A DNA stretch of 61,805 bases from Streptomyces acidicola (GTDB taxonomy: Bacteria; Actinomycetota; Actinomycetes; Streptomycetales; Streptomycetaceae): positions 1 to 61,805 of the forward strand of contig NZ_VMNX01000021.1 of assembly GCF_009377235.1 (NCBI RefSeq). The letters run 5' to 3'. Below, piece by piece: positions 25,924 through 37,204 of this stretch. The notes under the pieces are model-generated. The model had not been told where the DNA came from. It saw only the letters and a list, made by a program, of their open reading frames with translations, and did not search any database. Numbering within the stretch: the stretch's first letter is position 1; each line of letters begins with the position of its first letter. The translations under genes and the position numbers were made by a program.

Positions 25924-27306
25924 GTGACCACCACGATCGCAGGCGGCCGCGCCGCGCGGCGCCAGACGATGCGCCGTATCCGCCCCCGACGCTCCCCCGC
26001 CGTCCCGCTGTTGCTCGCCGTCTTCGCGGGCGCCGCCGGAGTGATCTGGCTGTGGTGGAGCAACACGCCGTCCCTCGCGGACACCGCCAGCAAGTGGCTG
26101 GCCGCGGGCCGGATCACCGGGCTGCTCGCCGGGTACCTGATGGCGTTGGTCGTCTTGCAGATGGCCCGGGTACCCGCGCTGGAGCGCCGGGTCGGCTCGG
26201 ACCGGGTGGCGCGCTGGCACGCGATGAGCGGGCGGTACACGCTCTCCCTGGTCGTCGCCCACGTCGTGATGACGATGTACGGGTACGCCCTCCAGGCCGG
26301 GCTCACGTTCGGCGACATCGTGCAGCAGACGATCGACTCGATCAACCAGCTGCCGGACATGGGCAAAGCCGCGATCGGCACCGGCATCCTGGTGTTCATC
26401 GGGCTGATCTCGATGGGGCCGGTGCGGCGGCGGATTCCGTACGACCTGTGGTACCACGTCCACCTGCTGACGTACGCGGCCACGTTCATGACGTTCTGGC
26501 ACCAGCTGTCCACGGGCAACGAGTTCGTGGTGGAGCCCATCGCGAAGACCGTCTGGTACGCCCTGTACGGGACGGTGACGGCGCTGGTGGTGTGGTACCG
26601 GATCCTCACGCCGATCCGGCTGAACATGCGGCACCGGCTGCGTGTCGAGGCGGTCATCGAGGAGGCACCCGGGGTCGCGTCGGTGCTGATGAGCGGGCGG
26701 AAACTGCACCGGATGGGTGCGGAGGCCGGGCATTTCTTCCGCTGGCGGTTCCTCGCGCCGGGCATGCGGTTCAGCTCGCACCCGTACTCGCTGTCGGCGG
26801 CGCCCCGCCCCAACATGTTGCGCATCACGGTGAAGGCGGCCGGCGACCACAGCTCTGCGCTGCGCGACCTGCAGCCTGGCACCCGGGTGTGGGCCGAGGG
26901 CCCGTACGGGGCGATGACGGCGGGCAAGCGCAGCCGCGGCAAGGTGCTGCTGGTGGCCGGCGGCGTGGGCATCACGCCGATGCGGGCGCTGTTCGAGACG
27001 CTGCCCGCCGCGGCCGGAGACCTGACGCTGCTGTACCGGGCCAACAGCACCCAGGATCTGGCGCTGTGGGACGAGCTGGCGTCGATCGCCGAGGAGCGCG
27101 GGGCCCGGCTGATGTACGCGGTGAACAGCCCCGAGGGGGAGCGCCCCGACATCTCGCCGGACACACTGCGCCGCAAGATCCCCGACATCGACGAACACGA
27201 CGTCTTCATGTGCGGGCCGCCCGGGTTCGCCCAGCAGGTGTACGAGGCGCTGCGCGGTGCGGGTGTGCCGACGCGCCGCATCCATCACGAGTCGTTCGAG
27301 ATGTGA
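25924..27306 (+). CDS. Transmembrane ferric-reductase-like flavocytochrome 2
   Basis: 460 aa, GTG at 25924 with GGAGGAACC upstream. Same architecture as the first reductase: basic N-terminus, about six helices with histidines RWHAMSG, VAHVVM, HVHLLTY and FWHQL, then FAD motif HPYSLSAAP, NAD(P)H loop VAGGVGITPMRALFE and C-terminal FMCGPPGFAQQVYEAL. Sequence is clearly homologous to the gene at 24005 along its whole length. The next gene encodes the triple-domain FMN protein, so each reductase is paired with its own FMN carrier. It may donate to a different acceptor or span another potential. Confidence 0.9.
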   Translation: MTTTIAGGRAARRQTMRRIRPRRSPAVPLLLAVFAGAAGVIWLWWSNTPSLADTASKWLAAGRITGLLAGYLMALVVLQMARVPALERRVGSDRVARWHAMSGRYTLSLVVAHVVMTMYGYALQAGLTFGDIVQQTIDSINQLPDMGKAAIGTGILVFIGLISMGPVRRRIPYDLWYHVHLLTYAATFMTFWHQLSTGNEFVVEPIAKTVWYALYGTVTALVVWYRILTPIRLNMRHRLRVEAVIEEAPGVASVLMSGRKLHRMGAEAGHFFRWRFLAPGMRFSSHPYSLSAAPRPNMLRITVKAAGDHSSALRDLQPGTRVWAEGPYGAMTAGKRSRGKVLLVAGGVGITPMRALFETLPAAAGDLTLLYRANSTQDLALWDELASIAEERGARLMYAVNSPEGERPDISPDTLRRKIPDIDEHDVFMCGPPGFAQQVYEALRGAGVPTRRIHHESFEM

Positions 27307-27360
27307 GCGACCGGAAGCACGGGACTTACGCGACCTATCGGAGCTAGGAGCTCAGGAGCG

Positions 27361-28473
27361 ATGAAGAAGAGCCATCCCATTCGGCGTGTCCTGCTCGCCA
27401 GCGCCGCCACCGTGTCCGGCATCGTGCTGCTGCTGACGCTGAAGCCGTCGTCGGACCCGACTGCCGCTGGGGAGTCGGTCGCGCCCCAGGGGTCGGCGGG
27501 TGCCCAGGCCATCGGCAACGGGCAGACGCAGACGCTGACGGGTGATGTCGAGCAGACGGAGTACGGGCCCGTCCAGGTCCGCATCACCGTCAGCGGCGGC
27601 AAGATCACCAAGGCCGACGCCGTACAGAAACCGGAGGGCGGCCGCTCCACCCAGATCAGCGGGGATTCCGTCCCCAAACTCAACGAGGCGGCCGTCGCCG
27701 CGGGCAGCGCCGAGATCGACGCCGTCTCCGGTGCCACCTACACCAGCGCCGGCTACAAGAAGTCCCTCCAGTCGGCCATCGACAAGGCCGGCAGTGGCGG
27801 TGGGCAGGGCTCGGGCAGCGCACAGGCCCAGACCGTCACGGGTGATGTCGAGCAGACGGAGTACGGGCCGGTCCAGGTCCGGATCACCGTAAGCGGCGGA
27901 AAGATCACGAAGGCCGAGGCGGTACAGAAACCGGAGGGCGGCCGCTCCACCCAGATCAGCGGAAATTCCGTACCGAAGCTCAACCAGGCGGCGGTGACGG
28001 CGGGCAGCGCCGAGATCGACGCCGTCTCCGGTGCCACGTACACCAGCGCCGGCTACAAGAAGTCGTTGCAGTCCGCTCTGGACAAGGCCAAGAGCGCGCA
28101 GGGCTCGGGGGCCCAGGAGTCCGGTGGCCAGGAGGCGGGCGCCGGGCAGGAGTCGGGCTCCGCGGAGGCCGGGGCCGGGGCGGGCAGTGCGCAGGCAGAG
28201 GGCGAGACGGTCCAGGGCGAGGTCGTCAAGACGGAGTACGGGCCGGTCCAGGTCCGTGTCACCGTCAGCGACGGCAAGATCACCAAGGCCGAGGCCGTAC
28301 AGATGCCCCAGGGCGGCCGCTCCACCCAGGTCAGCGGCAACGCCATACCGAAGCTCAACCAGGAAGCCGTCGCAGCAGGGAGTGCCGACATTGATGCCGT
28401 CTCCGGTGCCACCTACACGAGCGCGGGCTACAAGAAGTCCCTCCAGTCCGCCCTGGACAACGCCGGTGGCTGA
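27361..28473 (+). CDS. Exported protein with three FMN-binding domains
   Basis: 370 aa, ATG preceded by GGAG. N-terminal signal or anchor with an Arg pair (HPIRRVLLASAATVSGIVLL). Three FMN_bind domains follow at about 61-145, 161-245 and 287-370, each with DAVSGATYTSAGYKKSLQSA or a close variant (the third has DIDAVSGAT), so three covalent FMN groups are expected. Linkers are Gly/Ser/Gln-rich, the second about 40 residues. The three segments are very similar in DNA as well. Such a protein could act as a multi-flavin wire at the cell surface. The apbE start lies inside its last codons. Confidence 0.92.
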   Translation: MKKSHPIRRVLLASAATVSGIVLLLTLKPSSDPTAAGESVAPQGSAGAQAIGNGQTQTLTGDVEQTEYGPVQVRITVSGGKITKADAVQKPEGGRSTQISGDSVPKLNEAAVAAGSAEIDAVSGATYTSAGYKKSLQSAIDKAGSGGGQGSGSAQAQTVTGDVEQTEYGPVQVRITVSGGKITKAEAVQKPEGGRSTQISGNSVPKLNQAAVTAGSAEIDAVSGATYTSAGYKKSLQSALDKAKSAQGSGAQESGGQEAGAGQESGSAEAGAGAGSAQAEGETVQGEVVKTEYGPVQVRVTVSDGKITKAEAVQMPQGGRSTQVSGNAIPKLNQEAVAAGSADIDAVSGATYTSAGYKKSLQSALDNAGG

Positions 28474-29266
28474 GCCCTCCGAGACCCCGGCGCCGGCGCC
28501 GGCGCAACTGCGCCACGTCGAGGAGGTCATGGGCACGGTCTTCTCGTTCGACGTGCGCGGTGGAGAGCCCACCGCCATGAGGGCCGCGCTGGACGAGGCC
28601 GTGGCCGGACTCCACCGGGTCAACGAGGTGTTCAGCACCTACCGCGACGACAGCCAGATCTCCCGGCTGGCCCGCGGCGAGCTGACCATCGAGGAGTGCG
28701 ATCCGGAGGTCGCCCAGATCCTGCAGCTGTGCTCCGAGGCCGAGCGGCTCAGCGACGGCTGGTTCAGCGCCACCTTCCAGGGGACCTTCGACCCGACCGG
28801 CATCGTGAAGGGCTGGGCCACCGAGCGGGCCGCCCTCCACCTGGTCGCGGCGGGCGCGACCGGGGTGAACGTGAACGGCGGCGGCGACGTACAGCTGTGC
28901 GGGGTACCGGGCCCGCAGCGGCCGTGGCGGGTGGGCGTGTCCGATCCGCTGCGACCGGGGGCGCTGGCCGCCGTGGTCTCCGCCGCCGGCACCGCGCAGC
29001 TGGCCGTGGCGACGTCCGGCACCGCCGAGCGCGGCACGCACATCGTGGACCCGCGCACCGGCAAATCGGCGATCACCGACCTGGTCGCCGTGACCGTGGT
29101 CGCCCCCAAGCTGACCTGGGCCGACGCCTGGGCGACGGCCGCGTTCGCGATGGGCGCGCGGGACGGGCTGAGCTGGCTGGAGTCCCTGCCGGACACCGAG
29201 GCCCTGCTCATCACGGCGGGCGACGAGGTCCGCTGCACCGGAGGGCTCGCCGACCGACTGGGCTGA
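28466..29266 (+). CDS. apbE: FAD:protein FMN transferase
   Basis: 266 aa, GTG at 28466, overlapping the end of the FMN protein gene by eight bases, so translation is coupled. ApbE moves FMN from FAD to a Thr of its substrate's SGAT motif, releasing AMP. Family landmarks are VEEVMGTVFSFDVRG, DPTGIVKGWATERA, NVNGGGDVQLCG, HIVDPRTGKS and AWATAAFAMGA. No signal peptide or lipobox is visible, unlike exported ApbE proteins of Gram-negative bacteria, so it may act in the cytoplasm before its substrates are exported. Four SGAT sites are encoded in the same operon, which makes substrate assignment straightforward. Confidence 0.93.
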   Translation: MAEPSETPAPAPAQLRHVEEVMGTVFSFDVRGGEPTAMRAALDEAVAGLHRVNEVFSTYRDDSQISRLARGELTIEECDPEVAQILQLCSEAERLSDGWFSATFQGTFDPTGIVKGWATERAALHLVAAGATGVNVNGGGDVQLCGVPGPQRPWRVGVSDPLRPGALAAVVSAAGTAQLAVATSGTAERGTHIVDPRTGKSAITDLVAVTVVAPKLTWADAWATAAFAMGARDGLSWLESLPDTEALLITAGDEVRCTGGLADRLG

Positions 29267-29327
29267 GCCCGCGCACCGGGCCCGGAAGGGCCCACAACCG
29301 AAGACCCCCACGCAAGTTCCCCCATGC

Positions 29328-29367
29328 GAGGGCGGGGCGTACCGGAACTCCGGTACGCCCCGCCCTC
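29328..29367. terminator. Bidirectional terminator apbE / argR
   Basis: GAGGGCGGGGCGTACCGG and CCGGTACGCCCCGCCCTC form a perfect 18-bp stem with loop AACT, between the convergent apbE and argR genes. Confidence 0.95.
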
Positions 29368-29389
29368 GTTGGTGCCGGTGCTCGCCCGC

Positions 29390-29929
29390 TCAGTGGTTGT
29401 TCTGCGCCAGCCGGAGCAGGTGATCGGCGAGTGCCTGCCCCCCGGTCGGGTCGCGGCTGATCAGCAGCAGCGTGTCGTCGCCGGCGATCGTGCCGAGGAT
29501 GTCGTGCAGTTCGGCCTGGTCGATGGCCGAGGCGAGGAACTGGGCGGCACCCGGCGGGGTGCGCAGGACCACGAGGTTGGCGGAGGCCTCCGCGGAGATC
29601 AGCAGCTCCTGCGACAGGCGCCGCATCCGCTCCTCCTTCGCCGACCCGCCCAGCGGCACGCGCGGGGTGCGGAAGCCGCCCTCGCTCGGGACCGCGTAGA
29701 TGAGGTCGCCCTCGCTGTTGCGGATCTTCACCGCGTTCAGCTCGTCCAGGTCCCGGGAGAGCGTCGCCTGAGTGACGCTCAGCCCGTCGTCGGCGAGGAG
29801 CTTCGCCAACTGGCTCTGGGAACGCACCGGTTGCCGGTTGAGGATGTCCACGATCCGGCGGTGGCGGGCGGTGCGGGTCTGCGGCACGGCAGGCCCTGCG
29901 GCGTGCTCGTGGTCCTGCGCCTGACTCAT
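29390..29929 (-). CDS. argR: Arginine repressor
   Basis: 179 aa from ATG 29929, seven bases after the argD stop. N-terminal winged helix (about 20-85) with [26 protein letters not shown]-terminal hexamerisation and arginine-binding domain with [31 protein letters not shown]. With arginine bound it represses arginine genes at ARG boxes; matching tandem boxes lie upstream of argC and argG. It is last in argCJBDR, so it is under its own control. The N-terminal extension before the winged helix is typical of Streptomyces. Confidence 0.96.
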   Translation of the reverse strand: MSQAQDHEHAAGPAVPQTRTARHRRIVDILNRQPVRSQSQLAKLLADDGLSVTQATLSRDLDELNAVKIRNSEGDLIYAVPSEGGFRTPRVPLGGSAKEERMRRLSQELLISAEASANLVVLRTPPGAAQFLASAIDQAELHDILGTIAGDDTLLLISRDPTGGQALADHLLRLAQNNH

Positions 29930-29936
29930 CGTCGTC

Positions 29937-31154
29937 TCATTCTCCGGATCGTCCGGCCTCAACTGTCGCGTGCGCTGCGTCGAGGACGCCGGGCAGCGCC
30001 TGGAGGAAGGCGTCCACCTCCGCGTCACCGATCGTCAGCGGCGGCATGAGCCGTACGACATCGGGGGCGGGCGCATTCACCAGGAGACCGGCGTCCTGAG
30101 CCGCCTGCTGCGCCTGCGGCGCGAGCGGCTCCGTGAGCACGATACCCAGCAGAAGGCCCGCACCACGGACATAGTCGATCAACGGGTGCCCGAGAGACTC
30201 GATTCCACCGCGCAGCTTCTCGCTCGCGGACTTCACGTTCTCCAGCAGCCCCTCGTCCTGGATGGTCTCCAGGACGGCGAGTCCGGCGGCGCAGGCGACG
30301 GGGTTCCCGCCGAACGTGGTCCCGTGCTGGCCGGGCCCCAGCAGCTCGGCGGCCCGGCCGAAGGCGACGGTCGCGCCCAGCGGCAGCCCGCCGCCGAGGC
30401 CCTTGGCGAGGGTGACGACATCGGGCAGGACGCCCTCGTGGGCCTGGTACGCGAACCAGTTGCCGGTACGGCCGACGCCGGTCTGCACCTCGTCGAGGAC
30501 GAGCAGCGAACCGGTGGCCGCGGTGATCGCACGGGCGGCCTTGAGGTAGCCCGGGGGCGGCACGACCACACCGTTCTCGCCCTGGACGGGCTCGATGACG
30601 ACGAGGGCCGTCTCCTCGGTGACCGCGGCGGCCAGGGCCTGCGCGTCGCCGTACGGGACGTGGGTGACGTCGCCGGGCAGCGGCAGGAACGGCTCCTGCT
30701 TGCCGGGCTGGCCGGTGAGCGCGAGGGCGCCCATGGTGCGGCCGTGGAAGCCGCCCTGGGTGGCGACCATGTGGGTGCGCCCGGTCAGCCGGCCGATCTT
30801 GAAGGCGCCCTCGTTGGCCTCGGCGCCCGAGTTGCAGAAGTAGACCTTGCCGTCGCGGCCGAAGAGCTGGAGCAGCCGCTCGGCGAGCGCGACGGGCGGT
30901 TCGGCGATGAACAGGTTGGAGACATGGCCGAGGGAGGCGATCTGCCTGCTGACGGCCTCGACGATCGCGGGGTGGGCGTGGCCGAGCGCGTTGACGGCGA
31001 TACCGCCGACGAAGTCGAGGTACTCCTTGCCGTCGGCGTCCCACAGCCTGGTGCCCTCACCGCGGACGAGAGGGAGCCTCGGGGTGCCGTAGTTGTTCAT
31101 GAGCGCGCCCTGCCACCGCTGGGTGAGCTCGGCGTTGGTCCCGCTGCCGGTCAT
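29937..31154 (-). CDS. argD: Acetylornithine aminotransferase
   Basis: 405 aa, class III PLP aminotransferase. It converts N-acetylglutamate semialdehyde and glutamate to N-acetylornithine and 2-oxoglutarate. Motifs are [26 protein letters not shown] and the PLP lysine in [16 protein letters not shown]. The ATG overlaps the argB stop as ATGA. Length and position in argCJBDR are standard; such enzymes may also serve in lysine or ornithine catabolism. Confidence 0.96.
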   Translation of the reverse strand: MTGSGTNAELTQRWQGALMNNYGTPRLPLVRGEGTRLWDADGKEYLDFVGGIAVNALGHAHPAIVEAVSRQIASLGHVSNLFIAEPPVALAERLLQLFGRDGKVYFCNSGAEANEGAFKIGRLTGRTHMVATQGGFHGRTMGALALTGQPGKQEPFLPLPGDVTHVPYGDAQALAAAVTEETALVVIEPVQGENGVVVPPPGYLKAARAITAATGSLLVLDEVQTGVGRTGNWFAYQAHEGVLPDVVTLAKGLGGGLPLGATVAFGRAAELLGPGQHGTTFGGNPVACAAGLAVLETIQDEGLLENVKSASEKLRGGIESLGHPLIDYVRGAGLLLGIVLTEPLAPQAQQAAQDAGLLVNAPAPDVVRLMPPLTIGDAEVDAFLQALPGVLDAAHATVEAGRSGE

Positions 31155-32055
31155 CCGGCATCCCCCTCTTCCGCATCGGGCACGACCATCGTGCCGATGC
31201 CCTCGTCGGTGAAGATCTCCAGCAGGATCGAGTGCTGGACCCTGCCGTCGATGACGCGGGCGTTCTGTACGCCGTTGCGCACGGCGTGCAGGCAGCCCTT
31301 CATTTTCGGCACCATGCCGGACGACAACTCCGGCAGGAGTTTCTCCAGTTGGGTGGCCGTGAGGCGGCTGATCACCTCGTCGCTGTTCGGCCAGTCCTCG
31401 TAGAGGCCCTCGACGTCCGTGAGGACCATGAGGGTTTCGGCGCCCAGTGCCGCGGCGAGTGCGGCGGCCGCCGTGTCGGCGTTGACGTTGTAGACGTGCC
31501 CGTCGTCCTGGCTCCGGGCGATCGACGAGACGACCGGGATACGGCCGTCGGCCAGCAGCGCCTCGATCGCGCCCGTGTCGATCTCGGTGATCTCGCCCAC
31601 CCGCCCGATGTCGATGAGCTCGCCGTCGATCTCGGGCCGGTGCCTGGTCGCGGTGATGGTGTGCGCGTCCTCGCCGGTGAGGCCGACGGCGAGCGGCCCG
31701 TGCTGGTTGAGCAGCCCGACCAGTTCGCGCTGCACCTGCCCGGCCAGCACCATGCGGACGACGTCCATGGCGTCCTCGGTGGTGACGCGCAGGCCCGCCT
31801 TGAACTCGCTGACGATGCCGTGCCTGTCGAGGGCGGCGCTGATCTGCGGGCCGCCGCCGTGCACGACGACGGGCCTGAGGCCGGCGTGGAGCAGGAACAC
31901 GACGTCCTGGGCGAACGCGGCCTTCAGCTCCTCGTCGATCATGGCGTTGCCGCCGAACTTGATGACGACGGTCCTGCCCTTGTGCCGGACCAGCCAGGGC
32001 AGCGCCTCGATGAGGGTCTGTGCCTTGGGGAGGGCGGTGTGCTTACGCGTACTGC

Positions 32056-32059
<4 letters not shown>
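31151..32059 (-). CDS. argB: Acetylglutamate kinase
   Basis: 302 aa from ATG 32059, which overlaps the argJ stop as ATGA. It phosphorylates N-acetylglutamate with ATP, commonly the arginine-inhibited step. Amino-acid kinase landmarks are [27 protein letters not shown] and [18 protein letters not shown], and the C-terminal [19 protein letters not shown]. The N-terminal helix upstream of VVIKFGG ([20 protein letters not shown]) is the arginine-sensing extension seen in feedback-inhibited kinases. A longer frame upstream is only a shadow across argJ. Confidence 0.96.
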
Positions 32060-34298
<2,239 letters not shown>

Positions 34299-34347
34299 CT
34301 TCCATCGACGGGCAGCAGCCCCCGCCCCGTGAGCTACGCAGGCGGGT

Positions 34348-34376
34348 TTGACGGGACCACTTGTGAGTGGTTAATT
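34348..34376 (+). promoter_or_regulatory. Leaderless promoter of TetR gene
   Basis: TTGACG (34348-34353) and TTAATT (34371-34376) are spaced by exactly 17 bases, and the -10 ends six bases before the ATG at 34383, so the A of ATG is the predicted first base. No Shine-Dalgarno exists. Confidence 0.7.
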
Positions 34377-34382
34377 ACTTTC
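34363..34382. promoter_or_regulatory. TetR operator at its own promoter
   Basis: GTGAGTGGTTAATTACTTTC overlaps the -10 box and abuts the start codon. It shares 14 of 20 positions with the perfect palindrome upstream of the MFS gene at 34996, so the same protein probably binds both, more weakly here. Confidence 0.6.
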
Positions 34383-34931
34383 ATGAGCGAGACGAAGGCG
34401 CGGCAGCGCTCGACCGCGGATGAGCGCCGGGCCACGGTGATGCGGACGGCCATCAAGGCGTTCGCGGAGCGCGGCTACTACGGCACGTCGACCATGGACG
34501 TCGCGAAGGCGGCCGGGATCTCCCAGGGGTATCTGTACCGGCTGTTCCCCGACAAGGAGGCCCTCTTCGCCGCGCTGATCGAGCACTGCTCGACGATCCT
34601 CAGGGAGGCGGCCGCTGAGACGGTCGCGAAGGCCGAAAGCAGTGACCCCGAGACCGTCATCGCGGCCCTGGCCTCGTCCTACGGCGACGTCGTCGCCGAC
34701 CGGGACGTCCTCATGATCCTCATGCACGGCAACTGCGCCGCCTCGGTCCCGGTCATCGGCGAGGCCGTACGCACCTGCTACGCCCGTCAGGTCGAGTACA
34801 TCCGCGCGGCCTCCGGCGCGTCGGACGAGCAGATCAGGCGGTACTTCGGCGACGCACTGCTCAGCAACGTCCTGCTCGCCGCCGGCGCCGCGGACCTCGA
34901 CGCCCCCTGGGTCCGCACCCTGCGGGGCTGA
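34383..34931 (+). CDS. TetR family regulator
   Basis: 182 aa. N-terminal helix-turn-helix MDVAKAAGISQGYLYRLFPDKEALFAAL (motif near residues 38-58); the remainder is a helical ligand domain. I chose ATG 34383 from the leaderless promoter; upstream in-frame extension crosses argC DNA and is noise. The MFS transporter follows after about 100 bases, preceded by a perfect 20-base palindrome that resembles the operator at this gene's own promoter. It is therefore the likely local repressor of that transporter. argC is divergent but has its own ARG boxes. Confidence 0.9.
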   Translation: MSETKARQRSTADERRATVMRTAIKAFAERGYYGTSTMDVAKAAGISQGYLYRLFPDKEALFAALIEHCSTILREAAAETVAKAESSDPETVIAALASSYGDVVADRDVLMILMHGNCAASVPVIGEAVRTCYARQVEYIRAASGASDEQIRRYFGDALLSNVLLAAGAADLDAPWVRTLRG

Positions 34932-34995
34932 CGCTCCCCCCACCCGGCAACTTCTCCCCCTGGCCGCTTCGGCGGCCTTTTCTCCGCCCCATTAA

Positions 34996-35015
34996 GTAAG
35001 CGGTCAACCGCTTAC
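34996..35015. promoter_or_regulatory. TetR operator upstream of MFS gene
   Basis: GTAAGCGGTCAACCGCTTAC: two perfect 9-base arms with a 2-base spacer, lying between candidate -35 TTAAGT and -10 CATATG. It should be the main operator of the TetR protein encoded just upstream. Confidence 0.8.
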
Positions 35016-35035
35016 ATATGAAAGAGGTTCTCTCC

Positions 35036-36490
35036 ATGTCCACACCCAGTCGCGTTCGCGCACAAGGGACCGGGCCGCTGCTCGCCCTGCTCGCTTTCGC
35101 ACAGTTCATCAGCGCGATCGACTACAACATCGTCTATGTCGCCCTGCCGGAGATCGGCCGTGCGGTCGGCTTCGACGCGCACAGTCTCCAGTGGGTCATC
35201 AGCGCCTACGCCGTCGCGTTCGGCGGCTTCCTGCTGCTCGGCGGCCGGGCAATCGACCTGCTCGGCCGGCGCCGGATGTTCACCACCGCCCTCGCCCTGT
35301 ACGGGCTCTCCTCCCTGGCCGGCGGCCTGGCCACGGAACCCGGCGTCCTGGTCGCGGCCCGTGCCGTCCAGGGCCTGGGCGGCGCCCTGCTCCTGCCCGC
35401 CACCCTCTCCCTCATCGCCACGAGTTTCGAAGAAGGGGCTGCACGCAACCGCGCCCTCGCGGTCTGGGGCGGCGCCGGTGCCGTCGGCCTCGCACTCGGC
35501 TCGCTGCTCGGCGGGGTCCTGACCCAGTACCTCGGCTGGGAGTCCGTCTTCTACGTCAACGTGCCGCTCGCGCTGGGCGCGGCCGCCGTGGCCTTCACCG
35601 TCATCCCGGCCGACGCCGCGCGCGAGCGGGACCGCGGCTTCGACCTCGCCGGCGGGCTGACCGCCACCGCGGGCTTCACCGCTGTCGTCTTCGGCGTGGT
35701 GCAGGGCCCGGAGGCGGGCTGGACGTCCGCCCAGACCCTCGTCTCCCTCCTCGCGGGCCTCGCGCTCGTCGGTGTCTTCCTCGCCGTCGAGGCACGCACC
35801 GCGCACCCGTTGATGCCGCTGCGGCTGCTGCGCAACCGCAGTCTCATCGCCGCGATGGGCATCACCTTCGTCTTCATGGGCACGTTCGGCGCGCAGTACT
35901 ACTTCTTCACGGTCTACCTGCAGAACGTGCATGGCTACGGCGCGATGGCCACCGGCCTGGCGTTCCTGCCGTCGGCGCTGACCGGCCTGGTCGGCACGAA
36001 GGCGAGCGAGTGGCTCCTGGGCCGCGCCGGTATCAGGACCACGATCGTCACCGGTCTGCTCCTCGGCGCCGCGGGCATGGTCGCCCTCGCGCTCGCCCAG
36101 TCCCCCACGGGCGGATACGCGGCCCTGCTGCCCGGCGTCGTCCTGCTGAGCCTCGGCCAGGGGCTCGCCTGGACCGCCATGTTCGCCGCTGCGGGAACCG
36201 GTGTCGACGCACGCCACCAGGGCATCGCCTCCGCCATGGCCTCCACCACGCAGCAGATCGGCGGCGCGGTCGGCCTGGCCGTCCTCATCGCCGTCGCCGG
36301 AGCCGGCACGGACGCGTCCACGGGGCCCGCGCTCGTCCCCGGGCTGCGCACGGCGGGCTTCACCGCCGCCGCGCTCACCCTCCTCGGCGTGGCCATCGCC
36401 CTCACCCTGCGCCGACCGGCCGGCACCGCTCCCGACGACCCGGCTTCCGCTCCCGACGTACGGCAGCCGCAGCGGGTCAACGCCGCCTGA
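35036..36490 (+). CDS. MFS exporter (DHA2, 14-helix)
   Basis: 484 aa from the ATG at 35036, placed nine bases after AAAGAGG; an ATG six codons earlier overlaps that site. About 14 helices. Motifs are SAIDYNIVYVALPEIGRA in helix 1, GGRAIDLLGRRRMFTTAL in loop 2-3 and GLALGSLLGGVLTQYLGWESVFYVNVPLAL around helix 5. It resembles drug exporters of the EmrB/QacA group; the substrate is unknown. The TetR gene upstream and the palindrome in front suggest ligand-induced expression. A hairpin follows the stop. Confidence 0.9.
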   Translation: MSTPSRVRAQGTGPLLALLAFAQFISAIDYNIVYVALPEIGRAVGFDAHSLQWVISAYAVAFGGFLLLGGRAIDLLGRRRMFTTALALYGLSSLAGGLATEPGVLVAARAVQGLGGALLLPATLSLIATSFEEGAARNRALAVWGGAGAVGLALGSLLGGVLTQYLGWESVFYVNVPLALGAAAVAFTVIPADAARERDRGFDLAGGLTATAGFTAVVFGVVQGPEAGWTSAQTLVSLLAGLALVGVFLAVEARTAHPLMPLRLLRNRSLIAAMGITFVFMGTFGAQYYFFTVYLQNVHGYGAMATGLAFLPSALTGLVGTKASEWLLGRAGIRTTIVTGLLLGAAGMVALALAQSPTGGYAALLPGVVLLSLGQGLAWTAMFAAAGTGVDARHQGIASAMASTTQQIGGAVGLAVLIAVAGAGTDASTGPALVPGLRTAGFTAAALTLLGVAIALTLRRPAGTAPDDPASAPDVRQPQRVNAA

Positions 36491-36519
36491 TGCCCTGAAC
36501 GCGGACTCCCACGGGGACA

Positions 36520-36564
36520 ACCGAGCACTGCGGCCGGCCGGTCGGGCCGACCACAGCGCTCGGT
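36520..36564. terminator. Hairpin between MFS gene and mop
   Basis: ACCGAGC and GCTCGGT pair around an internal GGCCGGTCGGGCCGACC hairpin, between two convergent genes. It probably ends transcription from one or both sides. Confidence 0.5.
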
Positions 36565-36594
36565 CACACCCGCACCGGCCATGACACCGCCGAG

Positions 36595-37014
36595 TCACCC
36601 GGCGGCGAGGGCGACCTCGGTCGACTTGATCAACGCGGTGACGGAGGAGCCGTCCGCGAGGCCCAGATCGGTGACCGCGTCCACGGTGATCGCGGCGGTG
36701 AGCTCGCCGCCCTCGATGGCGACCTTGACGGTGGCCATGGCGCCGCCGATGGCGACGCCGGTCACCGTGCCGGGCAGCCGGTTGCGGATGGACAGGCCGT
36801 TCACCATGCCGGTGGCCAGTGAGACCTCGGTGGACTTGACCAACGCACGCACGGCGGAGCCCGCCGCCAGGCCGAGCTCCCCGACCGCCTCCCGTGTGAT
36901 CGCCGCGGTGATCTCCTGGCCGCCGTCGAGACGGAGCCTGACAGTTGCCATGGCTTCGCCGGGCGTGATGGCGGTGACCGTGCCGGGCAACTGGTTGCGA
37001 ATGGACAGGCTCAT
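36595..37014 (-). CDS. Mop-type molybdate-binding protein, two TOBE domains
   Basis: 139 aa made of two Mop/TOBE repeats: residues about 1-68 (MSLSIRNQLPGTVTAITPGE to ALVKSTEVSLATG) and 71-139 (LSIRNRLPGTVTGVAIGGA to ALIKSTEVALAAG). Such molbindins store or buffer molybdate or tungstate in the cytoplasm as oligomers. The ATG at 37014 is the natural start; a GAGGCG lies about ten bases upstream. modCBA lies upstream on the same strand after 190 bases, so it may be co-transcribed with the transporter. Function is well supported by family. Confidence 0.92.
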   Translation of the reverse strand: MSLSIRNQLPGTVTAITPGEAMATVRLRLDGGQEITAAITREAVGELGLAAGSAVRALVKSTEVSLATGMVNGLSIRNRLPGTVTGVAIGGAMATVKVAIEGGELTAAITVDAVTDLGLADGSSVTALIKSTEVALAAG

Positions 37015-37204
37015 AGGGAGGCGCCTCGCAGAGAATGAAGAAGAATGGGTGGACTGGTGAGGTTTTGCCCTTGTTGCGTGCCTCACCGTAGTCCGCGGGG
37101 GCGCTGCTGGTGCGAGACCCGTCGCGTGTGCCAGGCGAATGGCATACAGCCCCAGCTCCTGGTCGGGCGGAACGTACGTATGCAGTGTCAGGACGTGGAC
37201 CGTG

